This document shows positions 7,886-17,256 of a stretch of DNA of 64,000 nt, one piece after another (the first letter of the stretch is position 1; the number at the start of each line of letters is the position of its first letter). Below the pieces are notes generated by a model that did no database searches, had not been told where the DNA came from, and saw only the letters and a list, made by a program, of their open reading frames with translations. The DNA lies in contig CAZGIM010000002.1 in NCBI GenBank assembly GCA_964525995.1, forward strand, positions 1 through 64,000, given 5' to 3'. The translations under genes were made by a program, and so were the position numbers. This DNA is from CAIVAT01 sp964525995. GTDB taxonomy: Bacteria > Bacteroidota > Bacteroidia > Bacteroidales > FEN-979.

Positions 7886-10698
7886 TTTCCCACCTTCTCC
7901 CTTAGAAACTGTCCCGTGTAAGACGCTTCGCAGGCGGCAAGACCTTCAGGGGTCCCCTCATAAACAATATTTCCTCCGGCTTCTCCGCCCTCTTTCCCTA
8001 AATCGATAACCCAGTCGGCACATTTTATGACTTCTGGATTGTGCTCGATAACAATTATACTGTGGCCATTAGAGATGAGTGATTCGAATGCAATGAGCAA
8101 CTTGTGGATATCGTGAACATGAAGCCCTGTAGTAGGTTCGTCGAAAATAAACAGGGTCGGTTTATCGGTGGTTCCTTTCGTCAGAAAGAAAGCCAGTTTA
8201 ATCCTTTGGGCTTCGCCACCCGATAACGTCGAGGAGGATTGACCCATCCTCAGGTATCCAAGCCCGACATCCTGCAGTGGTATCAATCTGGCCAGAATGT
8301 GCTTCTCATGAGCCGAGGGCTTCGCTTCGTGCCTGAAAAAAGCAATTGCTTCATCAATCGTCATATTCAAAAGATCCACGACGGTCTTTTCACGGTACTT
8401 GATGTCCAACACCTCATCACGGAACCGCCTGCCTTTGCAACTGTCGCAGGTAAGGTATAAATCGGCCATGAACTGCATCTCGATCTTTACAACCCCTTCG
8501 CCCTCACATTCGTCACACCGCCCTCCCGGAATGTTGAATGAGAAAAATCCAGGCTTATACCCTCTGACTTTGGCTAATTGCTGATCAGCCATCAGGTCGC
8601 GAATCTCGTCGAATGCCTTCACATACGTAGCCGGATTGGATCGCGATGACCGCCCGATCGGGTTCTGGTCGATCAGTTCGACAGAACCAATACGGTTGAT
8701 GTCGCCTCCTAAATGGTCGAATTTTCCGCTCTTCTCACCATATCCACCGTGTATTTTCTTCAGGGCAGGGTAGAGGATTCTTTTAACCAGCGAGGTCTTA
8801 CCTGATCCGCTTACACCCGTGATTACAGTAAAAATATGCAAGGGAATTCTGATGTTCAGGTTTTTCAGATTATTCTCCCTTGCTCCCTGAACCTCTATGT
8901 ACTCTTTCCAGCTTCGCCTTGTCGTCGGCACTTCAATGGTGAGAATGTGGTTCAGATACTTGGCGGTCAAACTCTCAGTCTCATTGCTCAGGGTCCTGAA
9001 ATCGCCCTGGAAAACCACTTCGCCACCCCTGCTGCCGGCCATCGGACCAATATCGACGATCTGGTCGGCCGCCCTGATGATCTCTTCGTCATGTTCCACC
9101 ACGATCACGGTATTACCGAGATCTCTTAACCTTAACAGTACTTTTATCAATCTTTGGGTATCGCGGGGATGCAGCCCGATGCTTGGCTCATCCAGGATGT
9201 ACATGGATCCCACAAGATTGCTGCCAAGCGCTGTTGAAAGATTGATTCGTTGCGACTCTCCCCCCGATAAAGTAGACGAAAGCCTGTTCAGGGTCAGGTA
9301 TCCCAATCCTACATCGTTCAATACTTCCAGCCGGTTTTTAATCTCGGTCAGGAGCCGGCGCGAAACGGTTGTTTCGTATTCATTGATTTTCAGGTTTCTG
9401 AAGAAGAGAAGAAGCTTATCAACAGGAGTCAAAACCAACTCACTGATCGATTTGCCGCCTACCTTCACAAAGCCGGCATCTTTCCTGAGCCGGGTACCCT
9501 TGCAGTCGGGACAGGTGGTCTTACCACGGTACCGCGACATCATGACCCGGTATTGAATCTTGTAGTTCTGACTCTCCACATATTGAAAAAAGTCGTTCAG
9601 GCCGTGAAAATATTTATTTCCCGTCCATAACAGCGAATATTGTTCATCGGTAAGTTCAAAAACGGGTTTGTGGATCGGGAAATCGAACTTTAGAGCATTT
9701 AAGACCAATTCGTTCTTCCACTCGCTCATTTTTTCACCGCGCCAACAGGCAACGGCATCCTCATAAATGGATAAGCCTTTGTTGGGGATGACCAGGTCTT
9801 CGTCAATGCCGATGATGCTTCCAAATCCTTCACAGGTTTTACAAGCGCCATAGGGATTGTTGAAACTGAAAAGATTCTCGGTCGGCTCCTCAAAAACCAT
9901 CCCATCGGCTTCATACCTGTTCGAGAAGGTCTTCCGGAAGGTACGGTCGTTGCTGACCTCGACCACGCAATACCCATGGCTTTCGAAATAGGCTGTCTGA
10001 ACCGAATCAGCAATTCTGCCGGGTAATTCTTCATCGTCGTCTCTGACAACGAAGCGATCTACCACCACTGATAACTCCCGGAATTTTTGTTTCTTCCTAT
10101 CCGGTATCTCGTCGATCCTCAGGATTTCGCCATCCAGGAATACCCTTGTGAAACCCTGTTGAAGCAGAATACTGCACTTTGCATCCAAATCCCCGTTGAT
10201 CAGAGCCCGGTCCAGGGGCGCAAACAGGGTAACCTTCGATTCCCCGGGCAATCCGGTTATGTAATCCACGACGTCGGTTACGGTATCTCTTTTGACCAGC
10301 GAACCCGAAACCGGTGAATAGGTTTTGCCGATCCGGGCAAAAAGGAGCTTCAGGTACTCATAAATTTCAGTTGAGGTTCCAACCGTCGATCGCGGATTCT
10401 GGGAGTTAACCCTTTGTTCAATAGCTACAGCGGGGGAGATACCCTTGATATAATCTACTTCGGGTTTGCTCATCCTGCCAAGAAACTGACGTGCGTAAGC
10501 GCTCAGACTTTCAACGTACCTTCGCTGACCATCCGCGTAAAGTGTGTCGAAAGCAAGCGACGATTTTCCGCTCCCCGATAATCCTGTAATGACAATGAAT
10601 TTATTCCTTGGAATAGCGAGGTTAATGTTCTTCAGATTGTTTACCCGTGCACCTTTTATGATGATATACTCCCTGGGATCAAGCGCGTCAACGTTCAT
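7849..10698 (-). CDS. uvrA: UvrABC excinuclease subunit A
   Basis: DNA damage-recognition ATPase of nucleotide excision repair. Two ABC modules are visible: the first Walker A is GLSGSGKSSLAFDTLYADG near the N-terminus, the second is GVSGSGKTSLVKRILYP near residue 640. Both signature motifs (LSGGESQRINL and LSGGEAQRIKL) and Walker B stretches (LDEPSIGLHPRD, FDEPTTGLHVHD) are present, as are the zinc-binding CxxC pairs (CPDCKGTRL; CDECEGEG with CDSCKGRRF). The ATG at 10698 is chosen over a TTG at 10719 because a -7 element (CAAAATTA on the plus strand, 10717-10724) overlaps the TTG. The last ten residues come from simple repeat DNA. It is divergent from a sigma factor gene. Confidence 0.97.
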   Translation of the reverse strand: MNVDALDPREYIIIKGARVNNLKNINLAIPRNKFIVITGLSGSGKSSLAFDTLYADGQRRYVESLSAYARQFLGRMSKPEVDYIKGISPAVAIEQRVNSQNPRSTVGTSTEIYEYLKLLFARIGKTYSPVSGSLVKRDTVTDVVDYITGLPGESKVTLFAPLDRALINGDLDAKCSILLQQGFTRVFLDGEILRIDEIPDRKKQKFRELSVVVDRFVVRDDDEELPGRIADSVQTAYFESHGYCVVEVSNDRTFRKTFSNRYEADGMVFEEPTENLFSFNNPYGACKTCEGFGSIIGIDEDLVIPNKGLSIYEDAVACWRGEKMSEWKNELVLNALKFDFPIHKPVFELTDEQYSLLWTGNKYFHGLNDFFQYVESQNYKIQYRVMMSRYRGKTTCPDCKGTRLRKDAGFVKVGGKSISELVLTPVDKLLLFFRNLKINEYETTVSRRLLTEIKNRLEVLNDVGLGYLTLNRLSSTLSGGESQRINLSTALGSNLVGSMYILDEPSIGLHPRDTQRLIKVLLRLRDLGNTVIVVEHDEEIIRAADQIVDIGPMAGSRGGEVVFQGDFRTLSNETESLTAKYLNHILTIEVPTTRRSWKEYIEVQGARENNLKNLNIRIPLHIFTVITGVSGSGKTSLVKRILYPALKKIHGGYGEKSGKFDHLGGDINRIGSVELIDQNPIGRSSRSNPATYVKAFDEIRDLMADQQLAKVRGYKPGFFSFNIPGGRCDECEGEGVVKIEMQFMADLYLTCDSCKGRRFRDEVLDIKYREKTVVDLLNMTIDEAIAFFRHEAKPSAHEKHILARLIPLQDVGLGYLRMGQSSSTLSGGEAQRIKLAFFLTKGTTDKPTLFIFDEPTTGLHVHDIHKLLIAFESLISNGHSIIVIEHNPEVIKCADWVIDLGKEGGEAGGNIVYEGTPEGLAACEASYTGQFLREKVGKKMDNGKWKIEN

Positions 10699-10716
10699 TT
10701 TTTTCGATAGAAGGAG

Positions 10717-10724
10717 CAAAATTA
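10717..10724 (-). promoter_or_regulatory. -7 promoter element of uvrA
   Basis: On the minus strand it reads TAATTTTG (TAnnTTTG), 18 bp before the uvrA ATG. A matching -33 TTG was not found. It supports the ATG start. Confidence 0.45.
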
Positions 10725-10734
10725 TAAAGAAAAC

Positions 10735-10764
10735 TTGCTTTTTGGTTTTTTTTATTTACTTTTG
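10735..10764 (+). promoter_or_regulatory. Bacteroidetes promoter of the ECF sigma factor gene
   Basis: TTG at 10735-10737, then exactly 19 bp, then TACTTTTG at 10757-10764: a full match to the Bacteroidetes consensus. Transcription should start near 10770, leaving a leader of about 120 nt that contains AGGAGG-like runs at about 10837 and 10881. Confidence 0.65.
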
Positions 10765-10890
10765 CCGCAACCAAAACGGGAGAATCCCGTAAAATTGTAA
10801 ACCAACCCCGTGATCCTCAGGATCGCAAAAACATAGGAGGGACACTATAGACAAGACTTCTACTCTTTTTTGAACAAAAAAGGAGGCCCA

Positions 10891-11475
10891 ATGCAAGCCC
10901 ATGTCATCAGTGATCAGGATTTGATCCGTCGCTATTTAGCCGGTCATGAATCCGCCCTCGAAAATCTTATCCGCCGTCATAAGAATCGCGTTTTTGCATA
11001 TATCCTTATGGTTGTTAAGGATAAAGAATTAGCCGAAGACCTTTTCCAGGATACCTTTATCAAGGTGATCAATACCTTTAGATCGGGCACCTATAAGGAG
11101 GAAGGAAAATTCATCCAATGGGTCATGCGGATTGCCCACAACCTGATCATCGATTATTTCAGGAAATCGAAGAGAATCCCCATCGTGGAAAATAACGATG
11201 AGTACGATATCTTTGATAAAGTCAGGGTGCCGGTCGAATCAGTCGAAGAACAGATGATCACCGAGCAAATCCATCAGGATGTTAAAAAACTGATCGATTA
11301 CCTCCCACGAGAACAAAAGGAGGTACTCGTCATGCGCCATTACGGGGATATGAGTTTTAAGGATATTGCTGAAGTTACCAACGTGAGCATCAACACGGCC
11401 CTCGGCCGGATGCGCTATGCCCTGATTAACCTCCGGAAACTTGTCCGCGAAAAAGAGGTTATCCTGACCCTTTAA
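10891..11475 (+). CDS. RNA polymerase ECF sigma factor (sigma-70 family)
   Basis: Directs RNA polymerase to a promoter subset. Region 2 is clear (DLFQDTFIKVINTFR, with IQWVMRIAHNLIIDYFR), and region 4 has the helix-turn-helix FKDIAEVTNVSINTALGRMRYAL. The N-terminal region 1.1 and region 3 are absent, as in ECF factors. ATG 10891 is chosen because AGGAGG lies a few bases upstream; a TTG seven codons earlier runs through that ribosome site. The protein is 194 residues. No anti-sigma gene follows; instead a small conserved-looking protein is encoded 185 bp downstream. Its strong promoter suggests constitutive expression. Confidence 0.9.
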   Translation: MQAHVISDQDLIRRYLAGHESALENLIRRHKNRVFAYILMVVKDKELAEDLFQDTFIKVINTFRSGTYKEEGKFIQWVMRIAHNLIIDYFRKSKRIPIVENNDEYDIFDKVRVPVESVEEQMITEQIHQDVKKLIDYLPREQKEVLVMRHYGDMSFKDIAEVTNVSINTALGRMRYALINLRKLVREKEVILTL

Positions 11476-11578
11476 CAGTGCATCAGGATTCCTGATCGGC
11501 CCTCTACCCTTAATGGAGGTTCCATATCAACAGCCAAGAACCAAGCCCATTCTCGGCGGTTCTGACAATGATCCCAAA

Positions 11579-11602
11579 ATATTTTATTAACAAATAAAAT
11601 AT
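11579..11602. repeat. AT-rich perfect inverted repeat
   Basis: ATATTTTAT and ATAAAATAT (9-bp arms, 6-bp loop) between the sigma factor gene and the small downstream gene. It is not followed by a T-run, so it is not a typical terminator; it could be an operator or an mRNA hairpin. Confidence 0.5.
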
Positions 11603-11660
11603 CGGATCAAATCCCCCGTTTCCTAAAGTATGAATAAGGACTTAAACCTAAAACCGGCCT

Positions 11661-11855
11661 ATGAAGCGAACCTCTACCATTTATTCTTTGATCGGCGACC
11701 ACTCAAAGGTAAACGATCCTTCGGGTGAAACCAGAAGGAAACGCAAGGTAGTTTCTCCCAGTGAATCGGTGATCCGCAACTTGCTTAACTACTCGAAAGC
11801 CCTTGCTGTGATATCCACTCCGAAAACCGGATTCATAAATCTGGTGATGAACTGA
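11661..11855 (+). CDS. Small basic protein downstream of the sigma factor
   Basis: A 64-residue protein starting with MKRTSTIYSLIGDHS, rich in Arg/Lys in the middle (TRRKRKVV) and ending PKTGFINLVMN. It has no signal peptide or membrane segment. I cannot name its family, but a short protein of this shape (basic centre, LLNYSKAL block, hydrophobic tail) often follows this sigma factor in Bacteroidetes, in my recollection. It lies between the sigma factor gene and a strong terminator, which supports a real transcribed gene. No function is proposed. Confidence 0.6.
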   Translation: MKRTSTIYSLIGDHSKVNDPSGETRRKRKVVSPSESVIRNLLNYSKALAVISTPKTGFINLVMN

Positions 11856-11860
11856 AACCA

Positions 11861-11890
11861 AGAGGGCGGCTCAATCGGCTGCCCTCTTTT
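11861..11890 (+). terminator. Rho-independent terminator
   Basis: AGAGGGCGGC pairs with GCTGCCCTCT (one mismatch) around a TCAATCG-type loop and is followed by TTTTATTTT. It ends the sigma factor/small protein unit. Confidence 0.85.
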
Positions 11891-11975
11891 ATTTTCCCCG
11901 GCACTTCGCTATCCCGGCAAACAAGTCCTTTACAGGCCCGCACGATTTTATGTTACGGTGGCATCTGGTAAATAT

Positions 11976-12009
11976 AAAAAAAGGCTGCCTCAAACTTTTC
12001 AGACAGCCT
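11976..12009 (-). terminator. Rho-independent terminator of rplS
   Basis: On the minus strand AGGCTGTCT pairs with AGGCAGCCT (one mismatch), followed by six T residues. It lies 26 bp beyond the rplS stop. Confidence 0.85.
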
Positions 12010-12034
12010 CCCTGTATAATCGTTCTGGTCAACA

Positions 12035-12391
12035 CTAAATCCGCTCTTCCCTGATGCGGGCTTTCTTGCCCTGCAGTCCGCGGAGGTAGAAAATACGGCC
12101 TCTGCGCACGACTCCCCGCTTGTTGACTTCAATTTTATCGATGAAGGGTGAAGTACACGGGAAAATACGCTCGACGCCAATATTACCCGAAATCTTCCGA
12201 ACCGTGAACGTTTCATTTACTCCTTTTCCCGATCTTTGTAAAACGACCCCCTGAAAAGTCTGAATACGTTCCTTGTTTCCTTCCCTGATCTTATAATGAA
12301 CCGTAATGGTGTCGCCTGCTTTAAAAACAGGAAGTTCATGTTTGGCAATTACGGTATCTTCTACAAACTTGATAATTTCGGCTTTATTCAT
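12035..12391 (-). CDS. rplS: 50S ribosomal protein L19
   Basis: Ribosomal protein L19, which sits at the 30S-50S interface. The 118-residue sequence is typical: FKAGDTITVHYKIREGNKERIQTF then FQGVVLQ, the TVRKIS block, GVERIFP, and the C-terminal RRGRIFYLRGLQGKKARI. It is a single-gene unit with its own -7 element upstream and a strong terminator downstream, unlike the trmD-rplS operon of many bacteria (trmD is 3.3 kb away here). Confidence 0.97.
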   Translation of the reverse strand: MNKAEIIKFVEDTVIAKHELPVFKAGDTITVHYKIREGNKERIQTFQGVVLQRSGKGVNETFTVRKISGNIGVERIFPCTSPFIDKIEVNKRGVVRRGRIFYLRGLQGKKARIREERI

Positions 12392-12434
12392 GGCTTTAAT
12401 GTAATCGGTTGATACGTTCGCTCTAAAAAGTTTG

Positions 12435-12442
12435 CAAATATA
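12435..12442 (-). promoter_or_regulatory. -7 promoter element of rplS
   Basis: Reads TATATTTG on the minus strand, about 44 bp before the rplS start. No clear -33 TTG at 19 bp. Confidence 0.4.
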
Positions 12443-12528
12443 GATTTTTTTTTTGGATTAATAATCGGAAAGGTGAAAAAAGTAATCAGTCAACCGGCAG
12501 TCCGGGTCGTATATTTGCCGACTTTTTG

Positions 12529-13824
12529 TTAATAACCGCTTCCCCAGAAATCAGCCCGGCGTAAACCGACCTTGGTGTAATCCTTCGCCTTGATCGCCTT
12601 TTCAATGTCCTGCCGTTTAGCGTATATCGAAAGTCCTGAATAGTATCTGCCGACCCCGGCATGGAACACTATACTCGATAAAAGTAACACCGCTGCTCCC
12701 TTTTTGAATGCATTACGCCAGCGCATCAGATTGTTATAACAATAAAAGGAGTATATCATGATAAGCGGCATCATAACATAAAATGTATGAGAAGATGGTC
12801 CCTTTACCGAAAAGAAAAAGGAGAGATAAATCAATACAACCGCCCCTAACGTAATCCACCTGAGGTGCTGCCACCCTTCGGTTTTGTTGGTCACGAAAAA
12901 AGATATTATGTAAAAGGCAACCTGGACAAACCCCGCAACAAACAGGATAACAGTAAATGGCGTGATCCACGGGTTTTCCCTGATGACTGCCATCCTTACC
13001 GGATTATCTTCACCTAACATATACGGGATCTCATAACTGGAAAAGGAGAGCAACCGGGTTAAAATAATAGGGAGATTACTGATATTGCCCCAGTTTACCT
13101 GTATGTTTCGCTGGAGACTCCCTGCTCCGTTTACCTCCCCGCTCAACAGTGTGGGGATTAGCAGCAAGGCGCCAAATAGGATTCCCACAACTATCAGCGC
13201 CGTCGACCTGATGACCTGCTTCCATCCTGCACCGTATTCCCGGAACACGGCATAAATTAAAAACGGAGGAAGTAAAATCCATGACAAATGAAGTTGTGCA
13301 ATCGACAGAAGGGAAAATCCCATCAGGAAGAATGCAAGTCCTTTGTTGATGAGATTGTTTTTATAGATTCCCGAACATTCTAAGAAGCCAATGAAAAATA
13401 GAATGGAAAATGGTTGTAGATAGGAGGGATTCACCACCCGACATCCGAAACGAAGGGTCCAAGGCGCCGTCATCACGAATCCCCAGATGATCCACCAGGG
13501 AATATCAGGTAATCGCCGGCTGATGTACCACGACAACAGACAGAGTCCGCCAAAACAGAGGATATTCAGAAACAGGATGGGTGACTCGGGTACCGGAAAC
13601 AAAAATAATGGTAATCCGACTAAAATCCCCTGAAGGGCGCCCGGGATCTGGGAATGGGTGTATTCGACATCAGGACCGAAAAAGGGCCACAAATGGGTGG
13701 TGTAAAATTTCAGCCCTAAAAGATATATCTGAATCTCATCATCTTCGATCAGAGGAGAAACCAGACTGTAGCCGAGTCTTAACAGAAATGCCGCAATTAA
13801 AAACCAGATAAACCCTTTCTTCAT
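12529..13824 (-). CDS. Polytopic membrane protein, possibly GT-C glycosyltransferase
   Basis: A 431-residue protein with about ten hydrophobic helices. An acidic cluster (LIEDDEIQIY) directly after the first membrane segment resembles the catalytic acidic loop of GT-C enzymes such as ArnT/PMT, which use polyprenyl-phosphate sugars. That is the only functional hint. It starts 4 bp after the stop of the LTA-synthase-like gene, so it is translated from the same mRNA as that gene and trmD, and may act with it on an envelope polymer. Family assignment is tentative. Confidence 0.5.
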   Translation of the reverse strand: MKKGFIWFLIAAFLLRLGYSLVSPLIEDDEIQIYLLGLKFYTTHLWPFFGPDVEYTHSQIPGALQGILVGLPLFLFPVPESPILFLNILCFGGLCLLSWYISRRLPDIPWWIIWGFVMTAPWTLRFGCRVVNPSYLQPFSILFFIGFLECSGIYKNNLINKGLAFFLMGFSLLSIAQLHLSWILLPPFLIYAVFREYGAGWKQVIRSTALIVVGILFGALLLIPTLLSGEVNGAGSLQRNIQVNWGNISNLPIILTRLLSFSSYEIPYMLGEDNPVRMAVIRENPWITPFTVILFVAGFVQVAFYIISFFVTNKTEGWQHLRWITLGAVVLIYLSFFFSVKGPSSHTFYVMMPLIMIYSFYCYNNLMRWRNAFKKGAAVLLLSSIVFHAGVGRYYSGLSIYAKRQDIEKAIKAKDYTKVGLRRADFWGSGY

Positions 13825-13828
13825 ATGC

Positions 13829-15700
13829 CTAAAACTTCCGATAATCCATCATATATTTCTGCAAATAGGCTTTGCCATTTCGAACTGCATTCAGTTCCAG
13901 CGAATCATGGCCATCTGGTGGAGTTTTGGCGACTACCCTCCCCAGATTGTTATCAAAGGTGATCTGCTGATCAGGAGTAAGCCATCCCCATCCGTCATCA
14001 TAGGCAAAGTAAGCAAAATCCGGCGATAACGGATTGATAAGGTTTTTCCCCCAAAGATAAGAACGGTGATCCAGTCCAAGCTGGGCAAGGATTGTTGGTG
14101 AAAGATCTGTCTGACTCCCGTATTGATCTACCCGTTTTCCCCTCCAGGCACGATCCAGTGGTTCACCGTAAAGCAGCAAGGGTATATGATACCGTCGCGG
14201 ATCGGTAAGTGATCGCCCATAAGGCATCGAATGTGCATGGTCGGCCGTAATCACAAAGAGGGTGTTTTTGTACCATCCCATCCTGCGCGCCTTTCTGAAA
14301 TAATCACCCAGCGCCCGATCCGTGTAAGCCATGGTATTTCGGTACTGCGTAACTAAATCGTTTCCACTGAATCTTTTAGGAACCGCTGCATCAAAAGGCT
14401 CATGATTGGTTATGGTAACAACCAGATGAAAAAAAGGAGCCGCACCGCGGGATGCGACATTGATCTGGTAATCGAACACATCGGAATCGTATGCCCCCCA
14501 ATAAGTGCGCTTCTTCAGGGGAAAATTCCTGATATCGGTCACCGAATTGAAACCGGCATTGAACAGGTAAGCCTTTGTATTGGCAAAGTCGCTGTTACTG
14601 CCGCAAAAGTAAGAACATCGATAACCGGCGCGCTTTAAATCCTTTGACAGGGCCGGCAAACGCTCAAATTTACCGAAATCACGAATGATAACATTTCGGG
14701 GCTGAGCGGGAAAACTACTGAGGATCGATATCAACCCCTGATCCGTCCGGGTTCCGCTTGCATAAAAGTGATCAAAAAGTAACCCCTTTGAAGTCAAAGA
14801 ATCGAATTCCGGGGTCAGATCATTTCCATTGCCGTATGCGCCTGTCCCTTCAGCGCTCCAGCTTTCCAGCAGAATCACCACCAGATTGGGTTTCGTGCTG
14901 GCGGGAAAGAGGTTTACCACGGTGTCGTGCGCCGGTTTCATCAATTGGGTAAAAATCCGGGTAGCTTCATGATCCGGATAAAAAGCGTATGCCCCGGTTT
15001 CATATTGGCCTGCACTGACAAGCTCGTCCATACAGTTCCAAAAACTGTTCAGCGCCGCCTGGTTGAAAACGGTGTATTCCGAATAATAGACCCGGTGTTT
15101 ACCCAGTGGGATGTCTTGAAGCCCCCCACGCATTCCGATAATGGATAGGCCAAGAAAAGCCGGAATAAAGAACATCCGGGTAGTCAGGCTGCTTCTCGCA
15201 TAGCTTTGTACCTGAAGCAGGTAACGGTATAACAAAATAAATGTCGCCGATAATAAAATAAAGATTAGGATCAGTTTGGCATAGGGAGCCGAAAAGGTTG
15301 ATACGATCGCTTCTTTGGGATTTGACAAATAAAAAAATAACTTATGGTTGATCTTTACTTCCCAGAATGGGTATAATCCCAGATCGACTGTAAAGATAAA
15401 GTTTGCAATGAGGATCATCACGACCATGTATATTCCGGTAATCCTGGAAGGAATTTCTGATCCTTGTATGAAAAGGCTGACAAGGTAAATCGCAAATGGA
15501 ATCATCATCAGGTAGAAATACATGCTGATATCCATAGGCAGGGCGTGTACCGTTGATTCCAAATGGTCGTGAAGTGTCGCAACCGGCTCACTGTACAATT
15601 GGATGAAGAGAATCCGCTGCACCAGGAACATCAGGATCCAGAAAACAAACAGCCTGAAAAAAAATACAATCGCGGAATCTGATTTGCTTTGCCTCATCAC
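13829..15700 (-). CDS. LTA synthase-like membrane phosphoglycerol/phosphoethanolamine transferase (sulfatase fold)
   Basis: A 623-residue protein with about five N-terminal membrane helices (to about residue 190) and a large periplasmic sulfatase-fold domain. Metal and nucleophile motifs are intact: NLVVILLESWS (metal), a Thr nucleophile in YASGTRTDQG (about residue 310) and VITADHAHSMPYG (metal). Such enzymes transfer phosphoglycerol or similar head groups from lipids to envelope glycans. The start overlaps the trmD stop by 4 bp (ATGA-type), so the genes are coupled, with the GT-C-like gene next. The natural acceptor is unknown. Confidence 0.85.
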   Translation of the reverse strand: MMRQSKSDSAIVFFFRLFVFWILMFLVQRILFIQLYSEPVATLHDHLESTVHALPMDISMYFYLMMIPFAIYLVSLFIQGSEIPSRITGIYMVVMILIANFIFTVDLGLYPFWEVKINHKLFFYLSNPKEAIVSTFSAPYAKLILIFILLSATFILLYRYLLQVQSYARSSLTTRMFFIPAFLGLSIIGMRGGLQDIPLGKHRVYYSEYTVFNQAALNSFWNCMDELVSAGQYETGAYAFYPDHEATRIFTQLMKPAHDTVVNLFPASTKPNLVVILLESWSAEGTGAYGNGNDLTPEFDSLTSKGLLFDHFYASGTRTDQGLISILSSFPAQPRNVIIRDFGKFERLPALSKDLKRAGYRCSYFCGSNSDFANTKAYLFNAGFNSVTDIRNFPLKKRTYWGAYDSDVFDYQINVASRGAAPFFHLVVTITNHEPFDAAVPKRFSGNDLVTQYRNTMAYTDRALGDYFRKARRMGWYKNTLFVITADHAHSMPYGRSLTDPRRYHIPLLLYGEPLDRAWRGKRVDQYGSQTDLSPTILAQLGLDHRSYLWGKNLINPLSPDFAYFAYDDGWGWLTPDQQITFDNNLGRVVAKTPPDGHDSLELNAVRNGKAYLQKYMMDYRKF

Positions 15701-16383
15701 GAATCCTCATCATCAAAAAGGTGCGGCCTTTTTTCGGCAGTTCGTTCTAAAGCCCTTTCAAACTGCCATTTTTTAATCTCACGCTCGTTGCCTGATAACA
15801 GTATTTCGGGGACTTTCCATCCCCTGAAATCGGCGGGACGGGTATAAACAGGAGGCGAAAGCAGGTTGTTCTGGTAGGAATCGGACAGGGCAGAGGTCTC
15901 ATCATTCAATACACCGGGGAGCAACCTTACGATGGCATCTGTCACAACCATTGCGGCTAATTCACCGCCCGACAATACGTAATCTCCGATCGAGATCTCC
16001 CGGGTGATAAAATGCTCCCTGATCCGCTCATCGATTCCTTTATAATGTCCGCAAAGCAACAACAGATTTTTTTTTATCGAAAGCTGGTTGGCCAGGGGTT
16101 GGTTGAGCAACTCCCCGTCGGGCGAAAGATAGATGATTTCATCATACGCAGTCCGGGCTTTTAACGCTTCTATACACAAGGCTACGGGCTCAACCATCAT
16201 CACCATTCCCGCACCCCCGCCATAGGGATAATCATCAACCGTTCGGTGTTTATTGGTGCTCCAATCACGAATATTAAACAGATTAATCTCAACGGTACCC
16301 TTTAACTGCGCCCGTTTCAGGATCGACTGACTGAAGGGCCCATCGAACATCTCCGGAAATAATGTCAGAATATCTATCTTCAT
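15697..16383 (-). CDS. trmD: tRNA (guanine37-N1)-methyltransferase
   Basis: Methylates G37 of tRNAs with SAM, which prevents frameshifts. The trefoil-knot motifs are clear: LTLFPEMFDGPFSQS at the N-terminus, DYPYGGGAGMVM (about residue 55) and ISIGDYVLSGGELAAMVV (about residue 130). The 228-residue length is normal. It is the first gene of a three-gene operon with the sulfatase-fold and GT-C-like genes, with a full Bacteroidetes promoter 19 bp upstream. Confidence 0.97.
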   Translation of the reverse strand: MKIDILTLFPEMFDGPFSQSILKRAQLKGTVEINLFNIRDWSTNKHRTVDDYPYGGGAGMVMMVEPVALCIEALKARTAYDEIIYLSPDGELLNQPLANQLSIKKNLLLLCGHYKGIDERIREHFITREISIGDYVLSGGELAAMVVTDAIVRLLPGVLNDETSALSDSYQNNLLSPPVYTRPADFRGWKVPEILLSGNEREIKKWQFERALERTAEKRPHLFDDEDS

Positions 16384-16401
16384 TCATTTTGAATAAAGTG
16401 A

Positions 16402-16431
16402 CAAAGGTATAGGGCAAAAAGAATTTGTCAA
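16402..16431 (-). promoter_or_regulatory. Promoter of the trmD operon
   Basis: On the minus strand TTG (16429-16431), 19 bp, then TACCTTTG (16402-16409): a complete match to the Bacteroidetes consensus. The leader to the trmD ATG is short (about 15 nt). Confidence 0.65.
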
Positions 16432-16470
16432 AATGAATTTTACCGGGGAAGGACCCAACTTGGTCAGAGA

Positions 16471-17256
16471 TTATACGACGACTTCGAGTCCGTCGTATGC
16501 AAGCCTGATGAAATCTGGTAATTTACTGTTTACCTCTTCATGGATCCCTACAAAATGGCTCAGATGGGTCAGATAACCCTCCCTCGGAGCCAACTTGGTA
16601 AGGATTTCAACGGCCTCGCTGACCGAAAAATGCGACACGTGACGCGAATTTCTTAAGGCATTCAATACGATCACCTCCGAACCTTTTATTTTCTCCATTT
16701 CTTCAGGGCTGATGGAGCTTGCATCGGTCAGGTAGGTAAAATTGCCGATCCGGTAACCGGTAACAGGGATTTTGTCATGCCGTGCCTGGATGGGGATCAG
16801 TCTGATACCATGTACATCAAAGGGTTCGTCGCCGATTGGATGAATATTTAATTGGGGTGCTCCAAAATACCGGGTCTCCGAAAAAATATAGGGGAATTCG
16901 GTCCTTATTGCCTCCAGTACCTGATGAGTTCCGTAAATATCGATCTTTTTGTTCAGTACATAGTTGAATGCCCTTACATCATCCAGCCCTGCAATATGAT
17001 CACGGTGCTCATGCGTAAAGACGACGGCATCGAGATTGATCACCTGCTGACGTAGCATCTGTTGCCTGAAATCAGGTCCGCAGTCAATGACTATCGTACG
17101 ACCTCCCACCTCTACCATTGCGGAAGTCCTCATCCTTTTATCCCGGGGATCAGTCGAAGTGCATACCGGACAGTCACAGGTTATCACAGGTACACCGATT
17201 GATGTTCCTGTGCCTAAAAAAGTCACCTTGATGGGATTTACATTCATACTGTCCAT
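16471..17256 (-). CDS. MBL-fold metallo-hydrolase, PhnP-like
   Basis: A 261-residue metallo-beta-lactamase-fold phosphodiesterase-like protein. It begins FLGTGTSIGVPVITCDCPVC, where the CDCPVC motif is the structural zinc site of the PhnP group. The catalytic zinc motif is FTHEHRDHIAGLDD (about residue 80). Further His and Asp ligands are in YLTDAS and LTHLSHFVG. PhnP hydrolyses 5-phosphoribosyl 1,2-cyclic phosphate; no other phn genes are present, so the substrate may differ. It overlaps the ribF stop by one base (TGATG), suggesting coupled translation. Confidence 0.85.
   Translation of the reverse strand: MDSMNVNPIKVTFLGTGTSIGVPVITCDCPVCTSTDPRDKRMRTSAMVEVGGRTIVIDCGPDFRQQMLRQQVINLDAVVFTHEHRDHIAGLDDVRAFNYVLNKKIDIYGTHQVLEAIRTEFPYIFSETRYFGAPQLNIHPIGDEPFDVHGIRLIPIQARHDKIPVTGYRIGNFTYLTDASSISPEEMEKIKGSEVIVLNALRNSRHVSHFSVSEAVEILTKLAPREGYLTHLSHFVGIHEEVNSKLPDFIRLAYDGLEVVV

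Noticed and set aside
8897..9556. 219-codon plus-strand frame inside uvrA
   Set aside because: Antisense to a highly conserved gene, low-complexity Ser/Leu-rich translation, no start signal.
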